64,000 nucleotides of DNA from Amyelois transitella (lineage: Eukaryota; Arthropoda; Insecta; Lepidoptera; Pyralidae), in assembly GCF_032362555.1 (NCBI RefSeq), contig NC_083514.1, forward strand, positions 9,719,001 through 9,783,000. The letters run 5' to 3'. The notes beneath the pieces are model-generated. The model searched no databases. It saw only the letters and a list, made by a program, of their open reading frames with translations, and had not been told where the DNA came from. Below, piece after piece: positions 21,901-28,570 of the stretch. How positions within the stretch are numbered: the stretch's first letter is position 1; each line of letters opens with the position of its first letter. The translations under genes were made by a program, and so were the position numbers.

Positions 21901-23796
21901 GGACGTAATATCTCGCCCATCGTTTTATAGAAGGGCCTTAATACAAAACCGCCCGTACAGAGACGGCGAAATTGAAATAATGCTTCCGCATGGAAAGGGT
22001 TAAGGCTTGCAATCTGTTACTATTTGAATCTCAATTTTATTATTGAGTGTAACATTTGAATGTGGTCTGTTAGTTTTTCAAGACTGCTAGTTCTGGTAAC
22101 CCGCAAGGGATATAGATGTGATTATATACTTAAATGAAAAAAAAAAATACAATGGTGACCAATATGAGATGATTTGACACACCTATATAATAACAAAATA
22201 GACTATGTTGTCCATACTGTCATACTATAATATAATTTAGAAAAAAAGTTTTTTTTTTAGTACAGAAGAAAAACCAAATATTGAACAGCTACTTTACTTG
22301 TCAAGCAGATGAAGAGTTCTGGACGTTAATGTGAACAGTATAGAGTATAATTCTAGTGACACGCGTGCTGCGCTGCGGCGGCTGGGTGCGGCGCTGCGCG
22401 GGCGCCGCGCTGGCCCGCGGCGGCGCGCGCGCAGACGGCGCGGCGCGGGCGTGGCTGCGCGCGGCGCTGGCGCGCGGCTGCCGGCCCGAGCGGCTGGCGC
22501 GCGCCGTCCGGCTGGGGCACAGTGGGTTTTGTTCATCTCTTTATTCTAATTATCACATTATCCTCTATACATATATTCTCGTTATTTTTAAGATTAGGAT
22601 TATAATGCCGTGTGGTTCCCGGGCACTAATAAAAAAGAATGGGACCACTCCATAAGATTCCCATGGATGTCGTAAAAGACGACTAAAGCATAGGCTTATA
22701 ATTCTTCTTTTAGGCGATGAACTAGCAACTTGTCACTATTTGAATCTCAATTCGATCCTTTTCAAGACTATTGACTCTGTTTACCCCGCAAAGGATATAG
22801 ACGTGATAATATTTATGTTTTTTTTTTAAAAACAAGTCAAATTCGGCGGTCTTTAGCTTAACAGATCAAAAACTAATAAAAATAGTACTGTTGTATTACA
22901 CTAGACATGTATCGTCGGTTCTAGACTTTCCAATTAGCTACCAATTTACAATCCGCTCTTATATAATTAATTTCTTGCTGATTTATATCTCGTTGTATCT
23001 TAAAACTAATTTCCTAATAATATTATAATGAAAGCAAACACACATTCCCTCACTTCCAGATCTACTGTTCAACAAGAAAGTGACCATGACCCGAATACCG
23101 CCCGAACAACAATGGTCGCGAGCCCACAATCAGTTGCAGCAAGCGCTCCCCACACTGGCCACTCTGATGATTGGAGGCACTGTCACCGCCGCCTTGTCAC
23201 TGTTACAGAACACGCGTTATAATAAGCAGGTTTGTGAAAAATACATAGGTACATACATATGGTCACGTCTGTATTCCTTGCGGGGTAGACAGAGCCAACA
23301 GTCTAGAAAAGACTGAATGGCCACGCTCAGCCATTTGGCTCAATGATAGAATTGAGATTCAAATAGTGACAGGTTGCCAGCCCATCGCCTAAAAAAGAAT
23401 CCCAAGTTTGCAAGCCTATCCCTTAGTCGCCTTTTACGACATACATGGGAAAGAGATGGAGTGGTCCTATTCTTTTTTGTATTGGTGCCGGGAACCACAC
23501 GGCTAAAATCAATAAGAAATCTTTAGAGTTGAGAGGAATGAATTGTGGTCTATGCATGGGGTGAGCAGTCTCTTAATACGAGCACTGAAATCCTTATATG
23601 AGGATTCGAGTGCTTGTGTCAGGATAAACGGAGCGCACACTGAGTGGTTGAAGATTGAGAAAGGCGTTAGGCAAGTGTTGCGTCACCTTGTATTATAAAA
23701 ATGTTTTTCTTTCAGTTGGTGTACAATCTATTGGATCTATGCCTAATGGAACTGTTTCCGGAACTGAGTGCCACAGACAACAAGCCAAAGAGTTGA
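6985..23796 (+). CDS. Snx14: sorting nexin 14 (TM-PXA-RGS-PX-nexin C), complete
   Basis: Eighteen exons: 6985-7091, 7168-7324, 7807-7917, 10764-10895, 11298-11500, 12456-12609, 12909-13083, 13862-14039, 14671-14764, 15340-15407, 16149-16344, 17443-17511, 18118-18302, 19068-19352, 20014-20225, 22357-22521, 23060-23229, 23716-23796. All borders are GT/AG and all phases agree; the sum is 2742 bases, 913 residues plus TGA (human protein 946). Order: two N-terminal membrane segments (IIYFGVITVSLTVFYFY; FVTLALSYGLGCVACYYGL), a CNTC-x4-C-x2-H motif (exon 3), PXA domain (exons 4-6; LIREIFAGWVLL, DVLADPYIIN), RGS domain (exons 7-10; FYAFVQYMK, ILEKIMLPRFLHSDE), linker (11-12), PX domain (13-14; SKLHEFHGDK), EKGQHLESFLMN, then nexin-C (15-18; LMYI, LDLCLMELFPELS). 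These markers match SNX14 rather than SNX13/19/25. By family it is an ER-anchored protein contacting endolysosomes and lipid droplets. Upstream of TRVL in exon 16 the vertebrate protein has about 17 more residues; either the insect protein lacks them or a small exon was missed between 20226 and 22356. Confidence 0.93.
7325..7806. other. Snx14 intron 2, nothing recognised
   Basis: AT-rich intron. A reversed 66-codon open frame at 7574-7774 shows no family features. Confidence 0.6.
8290..9100 (+). mobile_element. transposon remnant carrying a broken N-terminal exon
   Basis: A roughly 800-base block in Snx14 intron 3 whose base use and content differ from the flanks. It contains an ATG frame with a good donor (see 8542-8685), an upstream leader and a downstream segment. 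Ends were not resolved, and no clear terminal repeats were found. Confidence 0.35.
8542..8685 (+). pseudogene. broken first exon of a lepidopteran transposon-type ORF
   Basis: Opens METNSAKADSRNLPKVDAIM. After a scar the other frame reads DNPDFYAAELRNVKTSM and ends at a GTAAGT donor. Both blocks resemble the N-terminus of repeated lepidopteran proteins that I associate with SWIM/YqaJ-type domains; that recollection is moderate. The break coincides with a perfect inverted duplication (arms 8611-8628 and 8634-8651), which shifts the frame between the blocks. Downstream exons are not visible. Confidence 0.35.
9215..9612 (-). repeat. dispersed repeat C copy split by a SINE B
   Basis: Left part near 9215-9279 (TCCGAAAATTTCATGGAGAT) and right part 9538-9612 (ACAAACAAACATTCAC, TTTATAATATTAGTATGGAT) belong to one older repeat. 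AGATTAGTTCAG before the SINE and AGATTAGTTTAG after it are the target-site duplication. Confidence 0.6.
9280..9537 (+). repeat. SINE B, full length (family reference copy)
   Basis: Family structure: hairpin head GTGCCGTGTGGTTCCCGGCA, A-rich AATACAAAAAAGAATAGGAC, GGATGTCGTAAAAGGCGACT, ATGGGCTAGCAACCTGTCAC, AAGACTGTTGGCTCTGTCTA, then GATATAGACGTGA and ATGT repeats. No tRNA-like B box is visible, so the head source is unknown. This copy has a recognisable target-site duplication of about 12 bases with one mismatch, which shows insertion by retroposition. Confidence 0.85.
10177..10415 (+). repeat. SINE B, nearly full length
   Basis: Head and tail are intact, with small internal deletions after AAGGCGACCAAGG and before the final TGCTCTGTCTAC. 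It lies in Snx14 intron 3. The stretch before it (9613-10176) holds only a vague repeat C-like segment near 9960-10120. Confidence 0.8.
11572..11735 (-). mobile_element. LINE 3' end, diverged subfamily
   Basis: On the minus strand it encodes a terminal segment with CMKRVMSVEEAGEVCKDRSK and ends ...SAYLNGKQA, homologous to the other LINE tails but of another subfamily. It is inserted between the original and second copies of the Snx14 exon 5 end. Confidence 0.65.
11738..12090 (+). pseudogene. two partial tandem copies of the 3' end of Snx14 exon 5
   Basis: The last ~60 bases of exon 5 (GTGTCACGGAGGCAGTCATG to AAAACTC) plus about 45 intron bases recur at about 11815-11914, including the GTGAGT donor. 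A shorter copy recurs at about 12046-12087, ending at TTTGTTGCGAGA. Each copy is preceded by a shared non-exonic block (TTGGCATTGGTGTAAAATTC, ACCAATGCCGGAACAACG) at about 11740-11805 and 11970-12035. No acceptor precedes either copy, so they should not be spliced in as exons. Confidence 0.75.
12187..12419 (-). repeat. SINE A, full length
   Basis: Reverse orientation; the B box appears as GGGATTCGAACCC and the A box as CTACCGCAGCGCCACAGAGG. It lies just before Snx14 exon 6. Confidence 0.88.
12643..12890 (+). repeat. SINE B, full length with internal deletion
   Basis: Begins 33 bases after the donor of Snx14 exon 6 and ends about 18 bases before exon 7, so it fills almost the entire 299-base intron. 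The GTCGTAAAAGGCGACTAAGG block is replaced by a shorter sequence. Confidence 0.85.
13495..13785 (-). repeat. dispersed repeat C, long copy
   Basis: CTAGCTGTGCCCGCGACTTC to CATCTTTATAATATTAGTAT. It has the internal TTGCAGCGTGATGTTATATA and CCAGCAGTTCCTGAGATTAG blocks shared with 42214-42452. Snx14 intron 7; the preceding ~400 bases (13084-13494) are unremarkable. Confidence 0.72.
13786..13822. repeat. SINE B head with inverted hairpin loop
   Basis: GTGCCGGGAATCACACGGCA followed by CCAATATAAAAA. The stem and A-rich segment have the normal plus orientation, but the loop between the stem arms reads as its reverse complement. It lies 40 bases before Snx14 exon 8. Confidence 0.5.
14110..14372 (+). 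repeat. SINE B, full length, diverged
   Basis: Head altered to TTCCGTGTAGTTCTTGGCAT; body and GATATAGACGTGATTATAT tail present. Snx14 intron 8. Confidence 0.8.
14402..14458 (+). mobile_element. LINE 3' tip
   Basis: TACCCCTCCGGGAAAGAGGC, then GTGATTTTATGTATGTATGT: only the last codons and tail of the LINE. Confidence 0.6.
14555..14665. repeat. LINE-tail-like repeat, reverse of 1150-1285
   Basis: CAATGGTTGACTGGTAGATA, then CAATTGTGCTATATACATTT, GTTTAAATAAATA. It abuts the polypyrimidine tract of Snx14 exon 9. Confidence 0.5.
14822..15262 (-). mobile_element. LINE 3' end interrupted by SINE B
   Basis: Minus-strand LINE tail at 14822-14870 and 15127-15262 (CACAATCTCTGCATACTACC, CTTCATGCAAGCTCGGCGGT), separated by a plus-strand SINE B. 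A short shared ATCCATC at the two junctions is a probable target duplication. Snx14 intron 9. Confidence 0.7.
14871..15126 (+). repeat. SINE B, full length, nested in LINE
   Basis: Close to the family consensus from TGCCGTGTGG to GTATGTA, so a relatively recent insertion. Confidence 0.87.
15599..15858 (+). repeat. SINE B, full length
   Basis: Head GTGCCGTGTGGTTTCCGGCA and tail GTATGTATGTATGT; missing part of the AAGAATAGGACC block. Snx14 intron 10. Confidence 0.85.
15918..16112 (-). repeat. dispersed repeat C-like copy, diverged
   Basis: CTAGCGGCCCGCCCCGGCTT at the left and an ACACAAACATACAAAAATAC region at the right. The 5' end resembles the copy at 52519. It ends within 40 bases of Snx14 exon 11. 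Confidence 0.5.
16345..16575 (+). pseudogene. tandem duplicate of the 3' part of Snx14 exon 11 with adjacent intron
   Basis: About 162 bases, from ACCTGGACGCTCTCGCCGCG in exon 11 through the GTCAGT donor and into a SINE B, are repeated; the motif starts at 16253 and again at 16415. The exon part is almost identical, so the event is recent. The left junction falls inside the SINE B (GGGGTAGACAGAC), so the SINE inserted before the duplication. No in-phase acceptor precedes the second copy; it is probably skipped. Confidence 0.8.
16537..16789 (-). repeat. SINE B, full length
   Basis: From CATACATATGGTCACGTCCA to GTGCCGGGAACCACACGGCA. A truncated twin of its tail end lies at about 16363-16409 because of the exon 11 duplication. 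Confidence 0.85.
16800..17055 (+). repeat. dispersed repeat D, copy 2
   Basis: ACGAGCAATTCTTGTATATA, CGGAAACGGCTCCAACGATT and GAAAAGCTCGGTTCCCAAGA match the reverse of 880-1095. Extends rightward through GCGCCATCTCTGGTAGACCG to GGGTACTTC. Confidence 0.65.
17080..17250 (-). repeat. SINE B, 5'-truncated
   Basis: GGGGTAGACTGAGACAAAAG, as in the neighbour at 16562; ends near CACCTTTAACGATG without the hairpin head. Confidence 0.75.
17595..17802 (+). repeat. dispersed repeat C-related copy, opposite orientation
   Basis: CCTACTAATATAAATGCGAA, TTACTCTTTCACGCAAAAAC, AGGCTACTTTTTATCCCGGA, ending CCACGCGGACGATG...CTCTAGTA. Termini correspond to the reverse of the CTAGCTGTGCCCGCG...ATTAGTATAG copies. 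Snx14 intron 12. Confidence 0.65.
17848..18077 (-). repeat. SINE A, full length
   Basis: Body from ATACACATATTGAGTTAGCC through CACCGGAGG-complement to ACGCCACAGAGGCCGT; B box decayed (GGAAATTGAACCC). It ends about 40 bases before Snx14 exon 13. Confidence 0.85.
18353..18507 (+). mobile_element. 5'-truncated LINE, C-terminal codons and tail
   Basis: Encodes GQVKSTRNRRGCMKRVMNVD, then EAKEVCRDRGKWK and VVSAYPFGKEA, stop, then GTGATTTTATGTATGTATGT. This is the best-preserved protein end of the LINE family here. Snx14 intron 13. Confidence 0.75.
18513..18645 (-). repeat. SINE B, 5'-truncated
   Basis: Starts CATATAATCACGTTCATATC and stops after AATAGTGACAGGTTGAAGCC. Confidence 0.75.
18665..18850 (-). 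repeat. SINE B, decayed
   Basis: CATATAATCACGTCTATTTA to CGCCTTTTACGACATCCATT, with an AGAAGAAGAAG expansion in the middle. Confidence 0.65.
19378..19712 (+). repeat. dispersed repeat E, copy 1
   Basis: Starts 25 bases after the donor of Snx14 exon 14. Shares with copy 2 TTCGATTGAGCCGGCTGCAC, CGAGAGCGCGGAACGAGCGA, CAAAGAGGCACAATCGGCCT and TCAGTATTTTCTTAAGACGT. GTGACAACGTCTTA near the left and TAAGACGTTGTCAC near the right form an inverted pair. It also contains a ~80-base internal block missing from copy 2. Confidence 0.7.
19860..20000 (+). repeat. SINE B, 3' part
   Basis: GGCTGGCAACCTGTCACTAT to TATAGACGTGATTATA; ends only 13 bases before Snx14 exon 15, so its tail contributes to the acceptor region. 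Confidence 0.75.
20250..20341 (+). repeat. SINE A, head only
   Basis: Intact A box (TGGCGCAGCGGTAGTGCGC) and B box (GGGTTCGAATCCC), truncated after CATGATGAGAAAATAA. Starts about 25 bases after Snx14 exon 15. Confidence 0.8.
20342..20457 (+). repeat. two perfect or near-perfect 57-bp tandem units
   Basis: TATTGTTTATTATTAATTAT to TATCGCTCGTTTGTGTAA occurs at 20344 and again at 20401. Confidence 0.8.
20473..20790 (+). repeat. dispersed repeat E, copy 2
   Basis: Same orientation as copy 1. Ends TCAGTAAAGCGACTTTACAG, CAATCGATTTTTTTT, directly before the TTAA target of the piggyBac-type element. Confidence 0.7.
20800..21999 (+). mobile_element. piggyBac-type element, 1200 bp, non-autonomous
   Basis: Flanked by TTAA at 20796-20799 and 22000-22003. 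Termini are inverted: CCCTTTCCATGCGGCTGG on the left, and CCGCATGGAAAGGG ending at 21999 on the right, with 14 identical terminal bases. A second internal pair, GGCGTATTATTGCGT (about 20867) and ACGCAATAATACGCC (about 21859), is also perfect. TTAA duplication with CCCTTT ends is the piggyBac superfamily signature. No transposase with the DDD core is present; one 121-codon ORF is. Located in Snx14 intron 15. Confidence 0.85.
21072..21437 (+). CDS. 121-residue acidic protein inside the piggyBac-type element
   Basis: Open frame with ATG and TAA. The N-terminus is hydrophobic (VSLLLIILNNVFYL), followed by an acidic stretch (DNIFKDKSSDETQIDEHE, IDDDEMSQS), a basic KKRGR patch and a Pro/Thr tail. 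It lacks any transposase catalytic core. An acidic N-terminal region is usual for piggyBac transposases, so this may be the surviving N-terminus after internal deletion. The ATG is followed directly by GTAAGT, so splicing could also remove part of it. Expression is unknown. Confidence 0.4.
   Translation: MVSLLLIILNNVFYLDDNIFKDKSSDETQIDEHEPYSQPNFIDDDEMSQSILSKKRGRNNEISPETFDEVKESQVFKIPQRILQNKVKCYDDSPNPITPCPIKTRYNVQDMSTSQLLIVPS
22004..22125 (+). repeat. SINE B, 3' part, abutting the piggyBac-type element
   Basis: GGCTTGCAATCTGTTACTAT to GATATAGATGTGATTATA. The other half of this SINE is not found on the left of the element, so the SINE was already truncated. Confidence 0.65.
22603..22815 (+). 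repeat. SINE B, internally deleted
   Basis: Head TGCCGTGTGGTTCCCGGGCA; the middle CATTAAGCCAAATAGCTGAA block is missing. Snx14 intron 16. Confidence 0.8.
23246..23505 (-). repeat. SINE B, full length, close to consensus
   Basis: CATACATATGGTCACGTCTG to GTGCCGGGAACCACACGGCT. Starts 16 bases after Snx14 exon 17. Confidence 0.87.
23556..23690 (+). mobile_element. LINE reverse-transcriptase fragment
   Basis: One frame reads SLIRALKSLYEDSSACVRIN, then GAHTEWLKIEKGVRQ, which is the RT segment leading into the RQG(C) motif of non-LTR elements. It probably belongs to the same LINE family as the WFGHVER tails. It ends about 25 bases before Snx14 exon 18 (23716). Confidence 0.6.
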
Positions 23797-25067
23797 GACT
23801 GCGACTTCGAACAAAAGGAATTATTTATTTGCCTTTGTACACGCATCGACTATATTCCGACCACAGAAGTAGTTTATTGATTCAAAACAAAGAAACTTAT
23901 TTAAGATTTTTAAAACAGAACTGATTTGTAACTGTGTTATTTTAGTTTTTTAAAGAAAGAAAGACGTTTTCTTTAATAATGTCAATAGATGGCAGCACTG
24001 ACCAGTGACACGCATTCCATGGACTACAAAAAACATTGCCCTACTTAAAATTTCCCTAATTTAATGCAAAGTTCATGAATTTGCCTTAGGAGTTTATCTA
24101 ATGTATCGTTTTAATTTCACAACGAAATATCAATCTGAATAGTCAATTTGACAAATTTTCTACCGTTGTATATGTCAGTTTTACAGATAAACTTTGTTAT
24201 TTTCATGTAAGTTTTATGTCATCTCTTTGACAGTTTACTGTAATATTACATATGTCGGTTGTAAGTTATAAGAATTTTCCCTTCAGACCGAAGACCGAAC
24301 TGAAAGCAATTTTCGACTAAACCAGAAACAACCCCATAGACAAAATCAAAAGTGTTGCCGCCCCCTACTTGATTGTCGCAGCACAGAACTAAAATAGAAA
24401 AATAAAAGTTCGCACAATTCACTAAAAAATATAGGTTTTTTTCATTGAGCAGTCAGTTGTACTTTATAAAATATGAAGGTTTATTGTCCGGCATTTAAGA
24501 TCAATGCCCGTTTACAGACGAAAATCGAGTTTGAAGTATGTCACTATAGCCGACTGTTACATAACATACTGGTAGCATTCATCTTACATTTTGTTTTTTA
24601 AGCAATTTCACCCCTTTTGTTTTAACGTGCTTATCATAATAACTGTGCACAGTTTCCGTATAGGCAATAAGAATGTGGACTAAAATATCATCTTACGTTA
24701 ATTCAGAAAATGACTTTGACTTAATTTCTACTTAAGATAATGAATGTTGAAGTATTTCGTCAGTGTATCGTGACTTATTCTTAAAATGCGAGTTATGTTA
24801 AAAAATTTTATGTACACGTCAAATACACGGTCATTTAAGCATTTTATAAATTGTATGTGATCATATAGCTTTTTGTATTTAAATGTAAATAATCTATTGT
24901 ACTATATTTATTATATTTTTATAGTGTAACAAACAAACCCGCAAGTGTGGTTGTTTGAAACGTGATGAACACTTAATTTGAGAGTATTTTTAAATATTTT
25001 CACTGTAGAAAAATACACCAGAAAATAAATTATTTTGATAAATAATTTTTTTTTTTCATTTGAACAA
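23797..25067. other. Snx14 3' UTR and intergenic sequence
   Basis: AT-rich, no gene or SINE recognised. First AATAAA after the Snx14 stop is at 24401-24406, so the 3' UTR may be about 600 bases. Confidence 0.55.
24401..24406 (+). terminator. candidate poly(A) signal of Snx14
   Basis: AATAAA about 605 bases after the stop codon, with no earlier canonical hexamer seen. Confidence 0.35.
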
Positions 25068-25450
25068 TAGATGATCGTCGGAACAAATCTTTTGAGAGGT
25101 TTTGCTGTATGTGATGTGAAAGATGTAGTTACAGGAATAGAAAAGGGTATGTTAAGATGGTTCGGTCATGTGGAGAGGATGAAAGAAAGCAGGTTGACTA
25201 AGCAGATTTACAAGGAGAGTGTGGAGGGAAAGGTCGGAGGGGGATGCCTAGCTAGACGAACGTATCTTGATTAAGGACGTCCTGGCAAAGGGTGAGTTCA
25301 AGAGTACCCGAAACCGCCGAGCTTGCATTAAGAGAGTTATAAATGTGGATGAAGCGAAGAAAGTATGCAGAGATCGTGGCAAGTGGAAAGATGTAGTCTC
25401 TGCCTACCCCTCCGGGAAAGAGGCGTGATTTTATATATGAATGTATGTGC
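25068..25450 (+). mobile_element. 5'-truncated LINE, longest C-terminal piece
   Basis: Encodes GMLRWFGHVERMKESRLTKQ and IYKESVEGKVGG, then after frameshifts the LAKG, KSTRNRR-like, VNVDEAKKVCRDRGKW and SAYPSGKEA segments, ending GTGATTTTATATATGAATG. By family this is the region after the RT domain of an RTE/CR1-like element. Decayed (stops near 25274, frame changes). Confidence 0.75.
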
Positions 25451-26803
25451 ATGTTCTTACGTGAGGAAACCTGCACAATCAGGAAAAACCATGAACCTGG
25501 CGCAAACAAACTACCAAAGCTGGGTTAAATTCCCCTGAAAGCTTCTGTAGGGCAACCGAGTTAGATGTCAAAACTTGACCTAACAAAGGCAACATAGGTT
25601 ATCCTCAGTGTTATGTTCGGCTATTTAAATCATAATTATTATAACAAAGTGCCCCCGGGCAGGGTATCGAATTCTAAAATACGTGCGTGTTAATTTTTCT
25701 GTGACCGTACGCCTGTTTGTTGCCTCTGAAACTTGAGTCGCTTTAAAATATCTTTCACACTTTTATAAGTCAATTTATTGATTTTTAACTTTGACGAGAG
25801 CAAAATTAATAATAATTGAAATTTTTTGGTCCAATTTTGGTAAATATTCATCAAAAAAATATTATACAATTTCCGTTGATTTCTGAACTGACAACAACTT
25901 ATGTTACCAACTTGAGTTTTACTACCTCAAATAAAGGGGGAAATAAAAGTGATAATTTATGTAATATTTGAAATGATGCGTAAAAATGTGGAAATTTACT
26001 AATTTTAATTTTCATAAAATAAACATGCAATCGTAATTTAAGATTTATGTTCCCAAACAACTACATAACTACCTACCTATTTGTATATAGCTTTGACTCG
26101 TTATCACTTAAGTGGTTCCTCAACGCTTGGAATGCCGTTACTTAATAGTATAGTTTGTTATTCGTTTCGTGGCGAATTCGACAATGCAAAGCACTCTCAG
26201 TTTATTTAAAAAACACTCTTTTTTATAATTTCAAAACTAAAACTCTAATGCTAATAAGCAAATATAATAAGAAAGCATTTTTAGTTCTATTACGGTAAAT
26301 TTATAACTTACCAACTGGTCACCCGAAGACTGTCAACTTCAGGAGCTGTCAGTATCGACAAACAAAATGCATGCAAGCAAATTTCAAGTCAAGCTATTTA
26401 CAGTGGAAAGTGAAAGGTGGTGGGTGTGTTGCTTTGTTAGTTTAGTATTTTAGTTAATCAATTAAAATAACTTAATTTAAACATTTAAAATCGTAGTTAT
26501 GGTATTTAAGTGAGCGTAGTCAAATGTCTTTTAGTATACATGTATAAATAAATGAAAGAAATACACGATTTTAAATTGCTGGTATCTAATTCAAATATTA
26601 TAAATGCAATTCTTGTGTTTATTAGTGGTTAATGTTTATATACGTGATGGTTTTATCGCAGTTAATTAGAAAACAAACATCTAAATACATTTTCCGTGCA
26701 ATTATCTAATTGAAGTATAAACAATGGCCTTTTCGAGGACAAATTATCTTGTGTACAAAAACTATGGATGTGGTTTGTGATTGTGTAAGTTCCGTCATTC
26801 ACC
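25451..26803. other. intergenic and 5' region of the TBC1D gene
   Basis: 25455-25560 (ACGTGAGGAAACCTGCACAA, CTACCAAAGCTGGGTTAAAT) looks like a reversed fragment of the dispersed repeat seen at 47255-47470. The remainder is AT-rich and unassigned; the last several hundred bases should hold the promoter and 5' UTR of the TBC1D12/14-like gene. Confidence 0.45.
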
Positions 26804-27228
26804 ATGTCGACCCCGTGTTCGAAAGGCGGGATGCGTCTCAGCGAAGCGCTAGACAACATGCAGCTCGCTTATAATCCTATCACAAAGCAACTTCATTTTG
26901 TGAGTCCAAAAGTGGAAAAATCTGAGGAATCTGTTGATGAAGTTGACAAATTGTCAAAGAAAAGTAGTTTCAGCGATGAGGGTAACTACTCTATGTCGAC
27001 ATGTGAGAAAAGTGACACTAGTGATTCCCCTAAAAGTACATTAAATTGGGGAAGTGTTAGTGGGCACCAACGAGGCAAAGACGGAGGGTCGTTCTCAAGT
27101 ACTGTGTCGAGTTTGTCTGAATGTTCTTTGGGGTCCAGTGCCTCGAAGGAGGAGGAGGGTTCAGAGACAAATGCTGACCGGGAGCAAGCTAAGCTGAAGA
27201 AGAAAGGACTTTCTGGCTTTTTCAGCAG
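26804..27228 (+). CDS. TBC1D12/14-like Rab GTPase-activating protein, first coding exon
   Basis: ATG in good context (CACCATGTC) followed by 141 codons and a split Arg codon (AG, phase 2) at a GTGAGT donor. The encoded N-terminus is Ser-rich and acidic with no globular domain (LSEALDNMQLAYNPITKQLH near 13-32, a Ser/Glu tract near 95-120) and ends in a basic KLKKKGLSGFFSR segment. Together with the exon at 63126 this gives GLSGFFSR-GVFPWK...TWRLFGSK...SIALIQHDR, which follows the order of FSNFFAR...GWKLFGK...TALILEDR ahead of the TBC domain in TBC1D14/TBC1D12. The TBC domain itself is beyond the right edge. By family, these proteins act as Rab regulators in recycling-endosome and autophagosome traffic. 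The assignment rests on short motifs. Confidence 0.68.
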
Positions 27229-28480
27229 GTGAGTTTGTGTTCTATATAACATTAGTTAATATTTTTTTATTTCTAATTTTAAATTTGCTATAATAAAAAT
27301 TGGGTCATGACATCATAATTAGATTGTTAAATTATTCTATTTGTTGGTGCTCTATAATTAATATTCATAACTTTTTTGCATAACTGTCTTGTAACATAAG
27401 GAACTACCGATTAGGGACAGTGGCAATATTACTTAACACTTTATGAAATGATGAATTTCCTTGACCAGTTAAAATTGTTACAATATTTTGTAGGTCTCAA
27501 TTTAATTTACAAGATTGAGTGGTTAAATAATGCTTAAATTTTAATAATAATTTCATGAAACACAATATTATCTCGCCTGTTTCTCATGGGAGTAGGCAGA
27601 GACTGGGTTTCATCTTCCTATGTTCTGTACATCTCTTTTCCTCTCCATACTCCTTCCATGCTCATTATAAATGATTTTTAATAACCCACCATCTAATCAG
27701 TTATCATCAATGAATCTATAATAATATTATTTGCTTGTAATCTTATTGACTTGTTTTTCTGCAGAAATTTAAATCAAAACACAAAGAGTATGTAGTATGT
27801 AGGGGTTGTAGGCAATGGGCTAGCAACCTGTCACTGTTGGAATCTCAATTTCAACCCAACCAAGCCCACAGCTGAACATAATTTTTTCAGTCTTTTGAAG
27901 ACTCTTAGCTTAATCTACCCAAGGGACATAGATGTAACTATGTATGTATGTAAAAAGAGTATGGTTAAGAGTGAAACCATACAAGTATAACAATGTTAGT
28001 GTTGATTTAGAGGCCATAACTAAATGTTATTGCCCTTTGTTTTGCTAATAACAATATTATTTTCTAAGGAGTGTCTATTTTTATTGCATAGTATATTTCA
28101 GAGCCATAAAATATAATGTTTTCATAAATTTTGAATCCCATTCTGCTTCGACATAACAATTTTATAATGGTGCTATTAATTTTACATTCTATGTACTTAT
28201 ATTATTAATGTGAAAGTTTGCATGTATAGAAGGATGTTTGTGTTTTTGTCTGATTATGATGAAATTTGATGAAAACTTAATCTGTTATATTTTGTGAAAT
28301 CTGAAACTGAAGAAATCTAAAAACAACATTTTTAGGCACGATCCATTTTATTATTTGCTAGTTACTGTTAGACATAATATGAATAGGCATATGTTTTCTT
28401 CAAAACTGTAAGAACTTGAAACTCTTTCTATGATGTAAATAAAATGCAGATTATATGTAAACAATAGAATATATTTTCCT
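27229..28480. other. start of the ~36-kb TBC1D intron
   Basis: AT-rich. 27570-27680 is a reversed LINE tail of the diverged subfamily (ATCTCGCCTGTTTCTCATGG, GTAGGCAGAGACTGGG), and 27809-27950 is a SINE B. Otherwise nothing recognised. Confidence 0.55.
27809..27950 (+). repeat. SINE B, 3' half, diverged
   Basis: GGCAATGGGCTAGCAACCTG to GATGTAACTATGTATGTATG. Confidence 0.75.
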
Positions 28481-28570
28481 TTAATATAATACAAAAATAT
28501 TCATTACTATTATATATTATAAATTGCACCTATACAGACTTTTCATCTCTATACAACTGGACTAGAACAA

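Noticed and set aside
22294..22549. Alternative Arg/Ala-rich frames on both strands over 22294-22549
   Set aside because: They are shadows of the GC-rich Snx14 exon 16; only the frame TRVLRCGGWV joins exons 15 and 17 in phase.
6985..23796. Assignment to SNX13, SNX19 or SNX25 instead of SNX14
   Set aside because: ALYEA..SILE..LPRFLHSDE, SKLHEFHG, EKGQHLESFLMN and the C-terminal ELFPEL follow SNX14 in order and spacing; the other paralogs lack these strings.
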